DNA of 64,000 nucleotides from Euonymus europaeus (lineage: Eukaryota; Streptophyta; Magnoliopsida; Celastrales; Celastraceae), in the NCBI GenBank assembly GCA_963580455.1, contig OY756972.1, positions 3,735,001 through 3,799,000 of the forward strand, given 5' to 3'. Under the pieces are notes generated by a model, which was not told the origin of the DNA, searched no databases, and saw only the letters and a list, made by a program, of their open reading frames with translations. The translations under genes and the position numbers were made by a program. Shown here piece after piece: positions 12,459 through 22,895 of the stretch. Within the stretch, counting starts at the first letter, position 1; every line of letters starts with the position of its first letter.

Positions 12459-14902
12459 TTAATCAGGACCCGCCTCAAGCATGATGGACTCATCCCCAAC
12501 ACTATTCTCTTCACCAGCCCTGCCTTTGAAACGCCAAGCAATCCACACATACACCAAGAAATTAGCCCCATTAATGGCAGCCAATATCCAATAAAAGTAA
12601 TCAAGCCTACTCTGATTAAGGTCATCCCTCAACCACCCTCTCTCTTCTCCACCAGTAGCTCTTCCAACAATCTTCACCAATGCAGTACTTAACCAACTTC
12701 CAATCCCAATCTCAGACAGGAAAAATGCACTGCTGATACTCCTCGTTCCATCTGTGGTTTGGTCGTAGAAAAATTCCAATTGTCCCACATAAGTAAACAC
12801 TTCTGCTGTACCCAGTAAGAAGAATTGTGGGAACAACCAAAAAACACTCATGGTTGGCGAGTTTGGATCTTCACGTCGCTTCTTTTCTACTAATGCAGCT
12901 GAGGCTAATGAGAAAATCGACACAAATAGGCCAACACCCATTCTTTGTAGCGATGTGAGGCCGCGGTGGTGACCGGTGTATTTGCGAAGGATTGGGACTA
13001 TCCAGAGTTCGTAAACGGGGACAAGGATGACACCATTTATAGCAGCGAAGACAGGGGAAGAGCCTGCAGGGATAGTGAATGATCTGATTCTGCGGTCCAT
13101 TTTGTTTGCTTGGCTGACAAAAAACGTGGACTGTTGTGCGAAGGAGAGAGCCAGAGCAATCGTTGATGCCCAGATTGGAAGTACTCGAATAAAGCATTTG
13201 AATTCCTCAACTTGTGTCACAGTGCATAGTCTCCATCGGTTCTCTGGGTTGGCTTCTGGGTTTGTTGCTACTGCTGCTTTGTCTAAGAAGCTGAGATCGA
13301 AAGTAATAACCAATGTCTCAAACTTCATGAAGAATAACATAAAATATGTGAATCCCAGTACAGAATAATCAGAAGATCTGGAAATTGGAGTCCAGAGTGA
13401 TTTTGTGGGGCAGTGGCTGAAGTTGAGAGGATGCTCTGTTTATGCTAGAAGAGTCTGCCAAGTGTTTGATAATTTGCTCGTGTGAAATTGCTAGTATTAG
13501 CAGTTTAGTTATTGATGCGATTCACAATGAATGCTGGGTAACCTAAACAAATTCGATGACTCTCACCTGTACTGTCTTGTATGAGCAATCTTTCGGGCAC
13601 CAGTGATGGCAGATTCAACAGAATCAACTTCATAAAGACCAGTCTCACGACGCACCACAACCCCTGCAAAATGGTTCTTTGCAGAAGCTACAATGACCTG
13701 AAGAAACCTTGTGAAAGGGCTTCCCATGGGCTTTTGGAATCGATAAAAAGGAACCCCAGAAACTAAAATGATGATAGAACTAAACGTGAGGACAGTAGGC
13801 ACTGCAAACCCCCAAACCCATCCCTTTTTATCTTCTATGTAAACCAACACTGTTATACCAAGCAGTGCACCCATGTTAATGGCGAAGAAGAACCAGTTGA
13901 AGAATGCATATTTCTTTTGAGCTTCTTTTTTGTCAGCCTCGTCGAATTGGTCTGCTCCGAATGAGGAGACGCAGGGCTTGATACCACCAGTTCCAAGGGC
14001 GATAAGGGCTAGTGCACAGAAAAGGAAACCTGATTGACGATCGGTTGCTTTTATGCATGGTCTTCTCATGCATTTAGGTGGTCGCAGGCTATCTATACCA
14101 GCTGATAATGTTAACATGACCATTCCCTGAAAGGTTATGAAGCAAAAGTTCTAGTTAATAGGAAGGTGAATCATTTGTAAAGTACATATAACTCTGCCGA
14201 TGAGCATTACAATTCCTCCAGTTCTGAATCAGTGATTCTGTACAGTGTTGAATTTATTGTTTCTTGGTTCTTACCACTGCATAAACGCAAGAGAAGACAA
14301 CGATGGTTTTGAATCGGCCCCAATAAGCGTCAGCGATGAACGCTCCGAGAATAGTTAAAACGTAGGCAGCTCCAATCCAATCAGTGACATGAGTGGCAGC
14401 AGTTGGGAGTGATTGATTCATTTCAGAGACCAAGTAAGCTACCATATTCACAGCAATGGCAAAAAAAGCTAACCTCTCAGCCACCTCATTTGCTGCAACC
14501 ATCAAATTTGTTAAATCAGTGAAAATTGTACAAGATTGTCAAATGACAGTAGCTAATTAACGAGCCAAAGACTACCAACGAGAAAAGGAGAGCTCTTCCA
14601 TCCTCCAGTTCTTCGCTTGTCCGCAATTCTCCCTCGAAAATCAGTACTTCCAATGCTGACCAAAGTAGAGGGGGACATGCTTGGTTTCTAAAAGGAAGAA
14701 AAAACATATTTCCATGTGAGAACGTAGTGATTTTAGGCAAAACATAAAATAAAGAATAATCATTATAGTCACATATACTTGAAAATAACTGAACCTCAAC
14801 CGTTTTAGTTTCTTGGTTTTCTTCTTCAAAGTGGAATTCATCCATGGAGGGCTGGATTATGGACCTCTCAAATGGGTCATTGCTAGGACTAATTTTATCC
14901 AT
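12459..14902 (-). CDS. NRT1/PTR family (NPF) proton-coupled transporter
   Basis: Five exons on the minus strand join in phase: 14902-14795, 14687-14576, 14492-14275, 14126-13567 and 13290-12459. They give 609 residues, a normal length for this family (major facilitator superfamily, POT). Residues 76-80 form the ExxER motif (EVAER) of TM1, required for proton coupling in studied members. Other family signatures are DFRGRIADKRRTGGWKS, LGAFIADAYWGR, LALIALGTGGIKPCVSSFGA, FFNWFFFAINMGALLG and the C-terminal FFYDQTTDGTRSISSAFFL. Members move nitrate, peptides, hormones or glucosinolates across membranes; the substrate cannot be read from the sequence and I do not assign a subfamily. The 58-residue N-terminal extension before DFRGR is Ser/Glu-rich. 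The exon 4-5 junction places Ser (Y-S-FLDKAA) where relatives often have Arg. Convergent with WAT1, divergent from the phosphatase gene. Confidence 0.9.
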
Positions 14903-15005
14903 CTTGAAGATTCAAGCGATCGAACTAGGTTGCAAGAAGAAAATTTGGTAATACTAAGAAATCTTGTACCAGGGTCCTCATGAGTTTATAAACACCATTG
15001 ACTCC

Positions 15006-15015
15006 CTTTATATGA
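15006..15015 (-). promoter_or_regulatory. Possible TATA box of the NPF gene
   Basis: On the minus strand TCATATAAAG lies about 105 bp upstream of the NPF start codon, a plausible plant TATA position. A second AT-rich candidate (TTTATAAAC) is nearer the gene at about 14985-14993. Confidence 0.4.
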
Positions 15016-16223
15016 CAGGCTTGTGCATGTTTTGACATGTCGTAATAAATCTATTTTCTTTAGCACAAAATACCCAAATGGAGACTCTTTCTCAAGCCTC
15101 TTGGCTAAAAAGCAGCAATTCTTTCTGTTTCTCAAAGCATGGGAGGATTTTATGCCTTCCTAAGCCACATTATGTTTCTCCACATAAACTAGGAATCATT
15201 TCAGAAATGGAAGCAAAAAATCAAATTTTCTGTAGAGACTATATATGATTGACATATAAAACCATAATATCACACACACATATATGTCCCATTACCTGAT
15301 GGTGATCTGGATTGTTTGTGTTTGCGGCTGGAACAGACGATTCCTGCTGGAGTGATTGTGTTTAGCAGTTGCACTATTGATAACCAGAGTTGAAGGCCAT
15401 AACCCACTTTATGGAGTGAGCGAATACTCATAAATGGAGAAGAGACCCTGGCAAACTCATAAATGGTGGCCACTCGCCAACAACTGCAGTTAGTGCAAGT
15501 CTGCAAGATTCGTACATTGTTGCCGTTACCGGTGCTAAATTTTAAATTTCGAGCTTTTGGACCCGATGCCTCGGCCCAATAGATTGTATTCGTAGAGGCC
15601 ATATTTTCACCCAATATTTTTTTAACTACACCTCCATTTTTGGTGAACTTGATTTTGACCTTATATTTGTCAAGATATGAGATTTTCACATCCCATCCTT
15701 TGCATCTCTTAATAGTGTGATGACACGAGTAAGAAACCTACATACTTGAATTGTCGTCGTTTTCGTCACCGGACATGTCAGCCTCCATCACACCCTCCCC
15801 GAACACTCTCCTTGACAAGTTGGGCTATGACAATGGTATTTTTTTTCCGGCATACCGCAATGAGCTTACGATGAATGTTGTGCTGGATTTGTTATGGTCA
15901 TACTCTCCTTTAACTCATTTGACAAATATTTTCTCGTATGTATCCATGCTTGGCTGCACGCAGAAAAGATGGACAAGTATCGTCTTTCATTGCTTGTGAT
16001 ATTGTTGAGATCTTTGTGTTGCGAACTTGCGATGTTTTTTATCGTTCGTAGATCTAAACATTGGGCTGGGCTTGTTGGAAGCCTTGTTTTCTTTGTTCTA
16101 TTGTTTGTTGCCCTGGAATTTACACGTGGCCTGCTACTTCTTTGACTGACAGTTGAAACTTGAAAGCACGCTGGTGAAACAAAGGGCAAATGGTGTGGAC
16201 GGAAGATTCGTATCGGAGCCCAT
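15016..16223. other. Divergent intergenic region between NPF and purple acid phosphatase genes
   Basis: This should hold upstream control sequences of both genes. Open frames of 139 aa (minus, 15270-15689) and 83 aa (plus, 15894-16145) occur but show no family motif that I recognise. No repeat stands out. Confidence 0.5.
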
Positions 16224-16231
16224 GAATATTC
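16224..16231. promoter_or_regulatory. Candidate P1BS (PHR1-binding) site
   Basis: GAATATTC fits the palindromic consensus GNATATNC bound by PHR1-type phosphate-starvation regulators. It lies 68 bp before the ATG of the purple acid phosphatase. The motif is short and occurs by chance, but several secreted phosphatases of this type are induced by phosphate starvation. Confidence 0.4.
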
Positions 16232-16298
16232 CTTATCCGATTCCACATAATTAATTCCTAGGATTGAGTTTCTGAAGGTTGATTGCGGAATAGCAGAG

Positions 16299-18856
16299 AT
16301 GGGAGTGAAGTGGGTGTGCGTATTTCTTATTGTAGGACTGACACTGAGTGTTGCAGAGTTGGGTAATGGCGGAAGAACGAGCAGTTATGTAAGAAACGAT
16401 GACTTGTCTAATGATATGCCGCTAGACAGTGATGTGTTTCGAGTTCCTCCTGGTTATAATGCCCCTCAACAGGTGCGTCTGTGCTGGTCTGTTAAACCTT
16501 CCGTTTCATCTTCTGCGGCTTTAACAATGTCTGGGTGTTCGTCACAGACTAAGATTAATTAGTGGGTTTTGTTCAATTGATTGCCTTTTTTATTTTCTCT
16601 GATTGTTGTGAAGGTTCACATAACACAGGGGGATCATGAGGGTAGGGGTGTGATTGTGTCTTGGGTGACTCTAGATGAGCCTGGTTCAAGCACTGTGCTA
16701 TACTGGGATGATAATGGCTCCCGTAAAAACATTGCTGAAGGGATTGTACTGACCTACAAGTTCTTCAATTATACTTCTGGGTTCATTCATCACTGCACCA
16801 TCGCAGATTTGGAGGTTAGTTGTCACGACTGTTGTTTAGTTAACAATTCTACATTAAGAGTGATTTTTGTTTTTATTATTGTTGATTAGATCATGCTTTT
16901 TTTTAGTAAATTTATTTTAATTGCAGTTCGACACCAAATACCACTACGAGGTTGGAACTGGGAATACACCAAGACAGTTCTGGTTCGTGACTCCGCCGAA
17001 AGTCGGCCCTGACGTGCCTTATGTTTTTGGCCTTATAGGTATTCGTTTATATGTCTAACTGAGCAAACGACCCATAGTTTAGGTTGTACTTTGGGTTTAC
17101 TTTGTATTCTTCTGAAGAACACTAAAATGTCAAAAGTAGTACTCAGCCTCTTGAAACAGAGATGGTGAATCATCCATTTCAAGTAATTTGTTCATATGCA
17201 AGGTCTTTTTCATTAAATTTCATACTTTATCCGTGTCTCACTCCTTCAAATTGTTTGAGCAGGGGACCTTGGCCAAACGCATGATTCAAATAGGACACTA
17301 ACGCATTATGAATTGAACCAGGCGAAAGGCCAGACTGTCTTGTTTGTTGGAGACCTCTCGTACGCTGATGCTTATCCATTTCATGACAACAACAGGTGGG
17401 ATACATGGGGAAGATTCACAGAGAGAAATGCTGCTTATCAACCTTGGATTTGGAGTGCGGGAAATCATGAAATTGATTTTGCTCCACAGATTGTAAGTGC
17501 CCTTCTTCCTTTTTGTGTTTTATCTTATTATGTATGCTTTAGTGAGACTTGCGATTATATTGTTCTGATTATTCCTTCTCAGGGTGAATTTAGACCATTT
17601 AAGCCTTATAGCCATCGTTATCATGTACCATATAGAGCATCTGGTAGTACCTCTCCTTTTTGGTACTCCATCAAGAGAGCTTCTGCATATATCATTGTCA
17701 TGGCTAGTTATTCTGCCTTTGGTAAGGATCTAAAATTTTCACACTCAGTTATATTGTGTTTTACTGGTGTGTTTTGTTTTTAAATGACAAGAACAAATTA
17801 TTCACTTGATTTACGCTCATATTTTATGTGGCTTCTAGGCCTTTATTTATTGAATAAGGTCTTGCAAAAAATGGTTTGTCTCTGGAGTTCTTCAGCCGTT
17901 CTTGGTTGATTTTTGGGACTTTTTTATTATCAAAGGGAGTTATTATGGAAGCTGGAGCGAATGCCATTTTAGAAGTTTGAAAATGACGCAAAACAACAAT
18001 GAAATCACTTGTTAAGGATGATTTGGCGATTGAACTGTGATATACGATGCAGAGACATCTTAATCTATTCGAAAAACTTTGCTTTGTAGGTACATACACT
18101 CCACAATACAAATGGCTTGAAAAGGAGCTTCCAAAAGCGAACAGGACGGAGACGCCATGGCTTATTGTTGTGATGCATTGTCCACTGTATAATAGTTACG
18201 CACATCATTACATGGAAGGGGAAACCATGAGAGTAATTTATGAGAAATGGTTCGTGGAGTTCAAAGTAGATGTTGTCTTTGCTGGTCATGTTCATGCCTA
18301 TGAACGATCTGTATGTTCATTATCTCCAAATACTATTATCAACACTGCTCTCAACTTGATGGGAAATTTTGATTACTGATGCGAGAGGATGGAAAATAGT
18401 GAGGTGTGGTTGTCATTTGTGATCGAACACGTAATCTCATTGTATTATGTTTCAATTGCAGGAACGTGTGTCGAATATTGCTTACAATGTTGTGAACGGC
18501 TTGTGCACTCCCATTAGTGATCAATCTGCCCCAGTTTACATAACCATTGGCGATGGAGGAAATTTAGAAGGATTAGTAACAGAGTACGTGCCTTTTTGCT
18601 AATTAACTCGTAGTTATCAAAATGTGCATAGTGCTAATTGCTATTTTCGACATGCAGAATGACAGAGCCACAGCCAAGCTACTCAGCTTATCGCGAAGCA
18701 AGCTTTGGTCATGGCATTTTAGACATAAAGAACAGGACTCATGCTTATTTTGGCTGGCATCGGAATCAAGATGGTTATGCTGTTGAAGCTGATAGTACGT
18801 GGTTGCTCAATAGGTACTTCAACCCCTTAGAAAATAGTTCCATAGCTGCAATATGA
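16299..18856 (+). CDS. Secreted purple acid phosphatase (PAP10/12-like, metallophosphoesterase)
   Basis: Eight exons join in frame: 16299-16472, 16614-16814, 16927-17038, 17263-17492, 17583-17721, 18090-18310, 18462-18583 and 18658-18856. They give 465 residues, the usual size of the large plant enzymes (about 468). A signal peptide (residues 1-20) is followed by the subgroup sequence [14 protein letters not shown], a fibronectin-like N-terminal domain ([19 protein letters not shown]) and the catalytic domain. All five metal-binding blocks are present: [32 protein letters not shown] and GHVHAYERS. These supply the seven ligands of the dinuclear iron/second-metal centre, so the enzyme should be active in hydrolysing phosphate monoesters in the apoplast or vacuole. 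The ATG at 16299 is preferred because it starts the signal peptide. Closest types known to me are PAP10, PAP12 and kidney-bean PAP; I do not choose among paralogues. Confidence 0.92.
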
Positions 18857-19175
18857 TGAGATAACATTCTATATACAGACAGCTCTTTAGTCTTGCATGC
18901 ATTAATATATTCGAATTTTTTTGTCGTGATAGTTTAGCTGTAATAGTAAGTATATTATACTGAAAAACATGAGTATTATATAATATGAATTTAGCTAGTT
19001 TACATGTCATTAAGGGCATATCCTATATACAGAGAGCGTTCGATCGCAAGCTTTTGCTTAGGTTACTAATGCTGATGATGTTAAATATATATGTAATAAA
19101 TGAATACAAACTGAATTAGTAATAAAAACAGAAGTTTTAAAACCGACATAATAAATTACTCTAATATCTCACAAG
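18857..19175. other. Short intergenic region after the phosphatase gene
   Basis: AT-rich 3' flank of the phosphatase and upstream sequence of the next gene. No further feature seen. Confidence 0.5.
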
Positions 19176-19184
19176 CTATAAAAA
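19176..19184 (+). promoter_or_regulatory. TATA box of the prolamin-like gene
   Basis: CTATAAAAA lies 83 bp upstream of the ATG at 19267, leaving room for a leader of about 50-60 bases. Confidence 0.6.
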
Positions 19185-19266
19185 GAGTTGGTGCAACACT
19201 TTCTAATTCATCTCTGCAATCCTCCCCACCTTAAAAAACCTAAAAAAGAAAAGAAGATAATAGATC

Positions 19267-19659
19267 ATGAGGAGCTTTGCAGAGATGCCAGCCTTGATCA
19301 TGTTCTTGATGTTAACATGTGTCGTAGTGAAGACAATGGCATACGTGCCATATCCACCGGAGCCCCCAATTTTCAAGTCTGAAATTCCACCGGAACCTAG
19401 ACCCGGATATTATAAGTACTTGAGCTATTGCCTATCAAAGTTCAGTGTAGAGTGCAAAAAAGAATTGCTTTGTTATGCGGCTTTGGATGTTTTGGTCACC
19501 GATGCTTGTTGTCACAACCTTGTTCGCATGGGAAAGAAATGTTACATTGACTATGTTGATTATGTCTTGACAATACCCAAGTTTAATAGAGCTGCTCGGA
19601 AGGGACATGAAAGGGCGAATCGATTATGGAACACGTGTTATTTAAGATTGAACCAGTAG
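19267..19659 (+). CDS. Small secreted cysteine-rich protein, prolamin-like (ECA1 gametogenesis-related) family
   Basis: A single-exon 130-residue protein. Residues 1-24 form a hydrophobic signal peptide (core ALIMFLMLTCVVV), followed by a proline-rich linker (PYPPEPP, PPEPRP). The mature domain has cysteines at 55, 63, 69, 81, 82, 92 and 124, including the adjacent CC pair. The C-x7-C-x5-C-x11-CC-x9-C spacing matches the prolamin-like domain of ECA1 gametogenesis-related proteins, relatives of egg-cell EC1 peptides. Family members are small, secreted, fast-evolving and often expressed in reproductive tissue. A specific role is not inferable. A clear TATA box precedes it and no intron is required. 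A downstream Met at residue 7 is possible, but the first ATG gives a better signal peptide. Assignment rests on cysteine pattern only. Confidence 0.72.
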   Translation: MRSFAEMPALIMFLMLTCVVVKTMAYVPYPPEPPIFKSEIPPEPRPGYYKYLSYCLSKFSVECKKELLCYAALDVLVTDACCHNLVRMGKKCYIDYVDYVLTIPKFNRAARKGHERANRLWNTCYLRLNQ

Positions 19660-20332
19660 TGACATAAAAAATGGCCTTCCAGGGATTGTTCAATAATATA
19701 AATATATATATATATATAAAATGCTATATGAAATATTTTACATTTAATAAATACATAAAAACTTCCTTTTGTTACTATATCCACAAATATTAGACTCAAC
19801 CTTTGATGTTGTTTCTGTTCCATTAGATGTTATTCACTTATTCTTCTAGCAAAGTCGTTGATTTCTTTTAACCGGTATAAAACTAATTACATGAAGCCAA
19901 AGCATATATGTATTTGAATAAAGGAAGGAGTTGGGGCTTGAATTCGGGGTTTAATATTACTTACGATCGACATACAAATGATCGTACTTGGATCCACATT
20001 TCGGACAAATTTAGTTTATTCTGGATATGATAAATTCAGTCATGATCGGAGATTATTTTCTCACCCCTAGTTTTTATTATAGAGCACATCTTTTGTACAA
20101 GACAAAATGAGATGACAAGACGAGATAGAGCCAGGGAAAAGCCCCATGTATATATACACCCTTAATTCCTCTGTGTTGCTAGCCAGCCTAGCATGGATAA
20201 TTCCTCTGTGTTGTTTTAGTTTCAAAAAAAAAAAGCATGGATATATTCATTTACATACATCTGTCCTATATATCTATATAAAAGTAATGCAATCTAGCTT
20301 CGAACACGATTACACTAATCAATAAAGTGGCT
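19660..20332. other. Intergenic region between prolamin-like and DREB2D-like genes
   Basis: AT-rich sequence including a TA run near 19701-19718 and a short duplicated AATTCCTCTGTGTTG block near 20164-20214. No gene seen. Confidence 0.5.
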
Positions 20333-21750
20333 TCACATGCACCAGGGAGTGTGCAACGCATCCCAGCTTGGACCATCCGTGAAATTGTCAGGGAAAACGC
20401 CTGAATTGTCCATCACTGGGAAATCTATTGACATTGCCGCTTCTGCCCAAATTGAATCATCAAATGCTGGCAAGTTCCCGTTCAAATTCTCCCAAATGTC
20501 CACCAAATCGTTGTGCTCGGGCTTCGCATGATTGGTTTCTGGTTGTCTGATTGAGTTGATTGAATTGTCAATAGGTATGGCAACTGGGTTTGAATTCGAG
20601 CGACATATAGTGCCACCTGAAGTGCATGGGACTGGAGTTTTGTTCTGGGTTCCCAATTGAGCAACCTGAGTATGCACACAAGGTGTTTGATCTCGGGACT
20701 GAGAGTTGGCCTGCAACTCCGGCAGGTTGAGCTTCGCGCCGGGTCCGTTTAGTTTGCGAGCAGCTGCTTCATAAGCCATGGCGGCTTCATTTGAGGTGTC
20801 AAAAGTACCTAACCAGAGACGCGCACCACGATTGGGTTCACGGATTTCAGCAACCCATTTGCCCCAAGTTCGTTGTCGAACGCCTTTGTAAGTACATAGG
20901 GGTCGTTTGGTTTTTAGAATGGTTTGAGAGGGAATGAGAATGAGAATGAGAATGAGAATGAGAATGAGAATGAGAATGGGAATGAGAATGGGAATGGGAA
21001 TGAGAGTGAGAATGATATTTTGATTCTCACGTTTGGTATGTATAAAAATTGGGAATGAGAATATGAATGAAATTGTCTTTTGTCCATTATGTCCTTCCTT
21101 TATAATTATGCATAATCAAAATATTTCATTTGTGCATTTCTAATTATATATAATTAACAAATTATATAATTATATAATTAACAAATTTAAAAAAATGGAC
21201 TCAAAATTAACAAATTATATAATTATATAATTAAAAAATTAAAATAAAATAGAAATATATTATTAATATTAATTTATCATAATATATTAATTAAAATTAA
21301 CAAATTATATAATTATATAATTAACAAATTTAAAAGATGGAGTCAAAATTAATAAATTATATAATTAACAAATTAAAATAAAGAGCTATATATTATTAAT
21401 ATTAATTTATCAAAATATATTAATTAATATATAATTGAGGTCAAAATTGTCATTTGGATTGCCATTCCATGTGGAATTGACTATTCCCACCTAAAAAGGT
21501 GGGAATCAAAATGGAGGAGAGAGACATGAAGGAATGGAATGGAGCATTCCATTCCCTCAAAATTTAAACAACCCAAATGATGGAATGGAATGGAATGCTC
21601 CATTCCATAAACCACCTCTATTCCTCCTCTATTCCATCAACCAAATAGTGCATTTTCAGGGCCGCCTTTCCCTCTCATGCACCCTTTCCTTGAATTAGCC
21701 TGTCCAGGTCTCTTGACCTTCTTTCCTCCTCCTCCACCACCACCAGCCAT
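20333..21750 (-). pseudogene. DREB2D-type AP2/ERF transcription factor gene interrupted by an insertion
   Basis: Two minus-strand coding pieces, 21750-21646 (35 codons from ATG) and 20896-20333 (187 codons plus stop), would together give a 222-residue single-exon DREB subgroup A-2 protein, close to Arabidopsis DREB2D (about 206). The N-terminal piece ends SRKGCMRGKGGPENAL. The other begins [18 protein letters not shown], runs through WLGTF with the rest of the AP2 domain, and ends in the acidic tail [13 protein letters not shown]...WDALHTPW typical of DREB2D. A 746-bp foreign segment flanked by TAG copies separates them exactly between Leu35 and the expected Cys36. Both halves are otherwise open and conserved, so the insertion is probably recent. 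Splicing it out would need a weak acceptor (ACAAAG|GC) and would lose CTYK. Family members bind the DRE element and act in drought and heat responses. Confidence 0.85.
20900..21645. mobile_element. ~746-bp non-autonomous element inside the DREB2D-like coding sequence
   Basis: On the plus strand it starts GGGTCGTTTGGTTTTTAG and ends CCATCAACCAAA. It is flanked by direct TAG at 20897-20899 and 21646-21648, a 3-bp target-site duplication. Inverted TTTGGTT/AACCAAA lies near both ends, but the outer GGGTCG has no partner on the right, so the termini are imperfect. Inside are GAATGA/GAATGG tandem units (about 20933-21013), an AT-rich core with repeated AATTAACAAATTATATAATT (about 21140-21440), and GGAATGGAATG-type sequence near the right end. 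No open frame of note. A 3-bp duplication and these features suggest a PIF/Harbinger-like MITE, which is inference. Confidence 0.75.
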
Positions 21751-22895
21751 CACTGAATTGGTCATTCAAGAACAGAGTTTGTAACTTTGTGAAAGTAATG
21801 ATTGGGTATTCACGTTTGGGCCTGAACAAGTAATGGATGAGTGGAATTTATACAAGTGAGGGAAATAGAGAGATAGAGTAAGAGACATTGAGACGTTTCT
21901 TTGTGCTGGCTGGTGCTGCTACTTGGCAAGGAGGAGTAAATCAATCGTGTCAATGTATAAAGATGAGAACTTCCTCTATTGACACACATGGCCAAGCTGC
22001 TTGACCAGTCCGTACACAAGCTTAATAGGATTTTCTTGACTTTGATAATGTGGGTGGGTTATTTACTGTTGGAAGCGGCCTGAACTGGGGAAAAAGAACA
22101 GAACGGTTGTAGATAAGACTCTGCATGGGTTCAAAAACAGAGCACATGACAAAGTAGCCAAAACCTGCTTTGATACGTGGTGAGAATGTGGGGGCACTGA
22201 AATTCTTAAGTGTGAACAAAGGCTTAAAAGTGACTCATGTACGTCTACCATTGTGGTCAACTTTAAAACCATTTAATTTTTTTTTAAACGAGAATGGCAC
22301 TAATTAAATTTAATCGTTAATCAATATGATATTACTTTCAATAGGAATGGAATTCACGACTCCCGAGTCCACACAGTTTGGTCAAAAAAAATATGTCAAG
22401 CTTGATTATCACTCAAGTGGTTTCATTTAAAAAATACCACCACACTTGGGAACAAACAAAATCCTGGAACCAGGGGTTTGCATCCCCATATTTGAGGATT
22501 TTCTGTGCTCAGTGAATCCCAATAAGCAAAAACAAGGGTACAAAACCCTGAAATTAGTACACAAGCCATCTGTTCAACAATCATGGATTGAGGTGTGTCC
22601 GCAAAAAGATGCCATGTAGCAATGCATATATTGACACTTCAGGAGTAATTGTGTACATACCACAGGCGAAAAAATTCCTCGTTTCCACATATCAAGGGGC
22701 ACAGGTGTTGCATACATCATATCCAACACGGTCTAGATCTTCAACAGATACATATTCCAATTCTCCTGACTGCTAGAGCAGGAAATTGGCAAATGCAGTC
22801 ACTGATCACCGGCGAAAATCATAGTGAGTATATCACACAAACAGGCTGGTACACGCCGACAAGGCATGTTGAAATTTTTTATGGCTGTGATGATA
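21751..22895. other. Region between the DREB2D-like start and the Obg gene 3' end
   Basis: Upstream sequence of the DREB2D-like gene (minus strand) and the 3' flank of the Obg gene. No coding features recognised. Confidence 0.5.

Noticed and set aside
15270..15689. 139-residue minus-strand frame between NPF and phosphatase genes
   Set aside because: No recognisable domain, no signal or transit peptide, and it lies in the upstream region of the NPF gene. It could be an orphan but I cannot support it.
15894..16145. 83-residue plus-strand frame with hydrophobic C-terminus
   Set aside because: No family match, and it lies just upstream of the phosphatase start. It could be leader sequence or chance.
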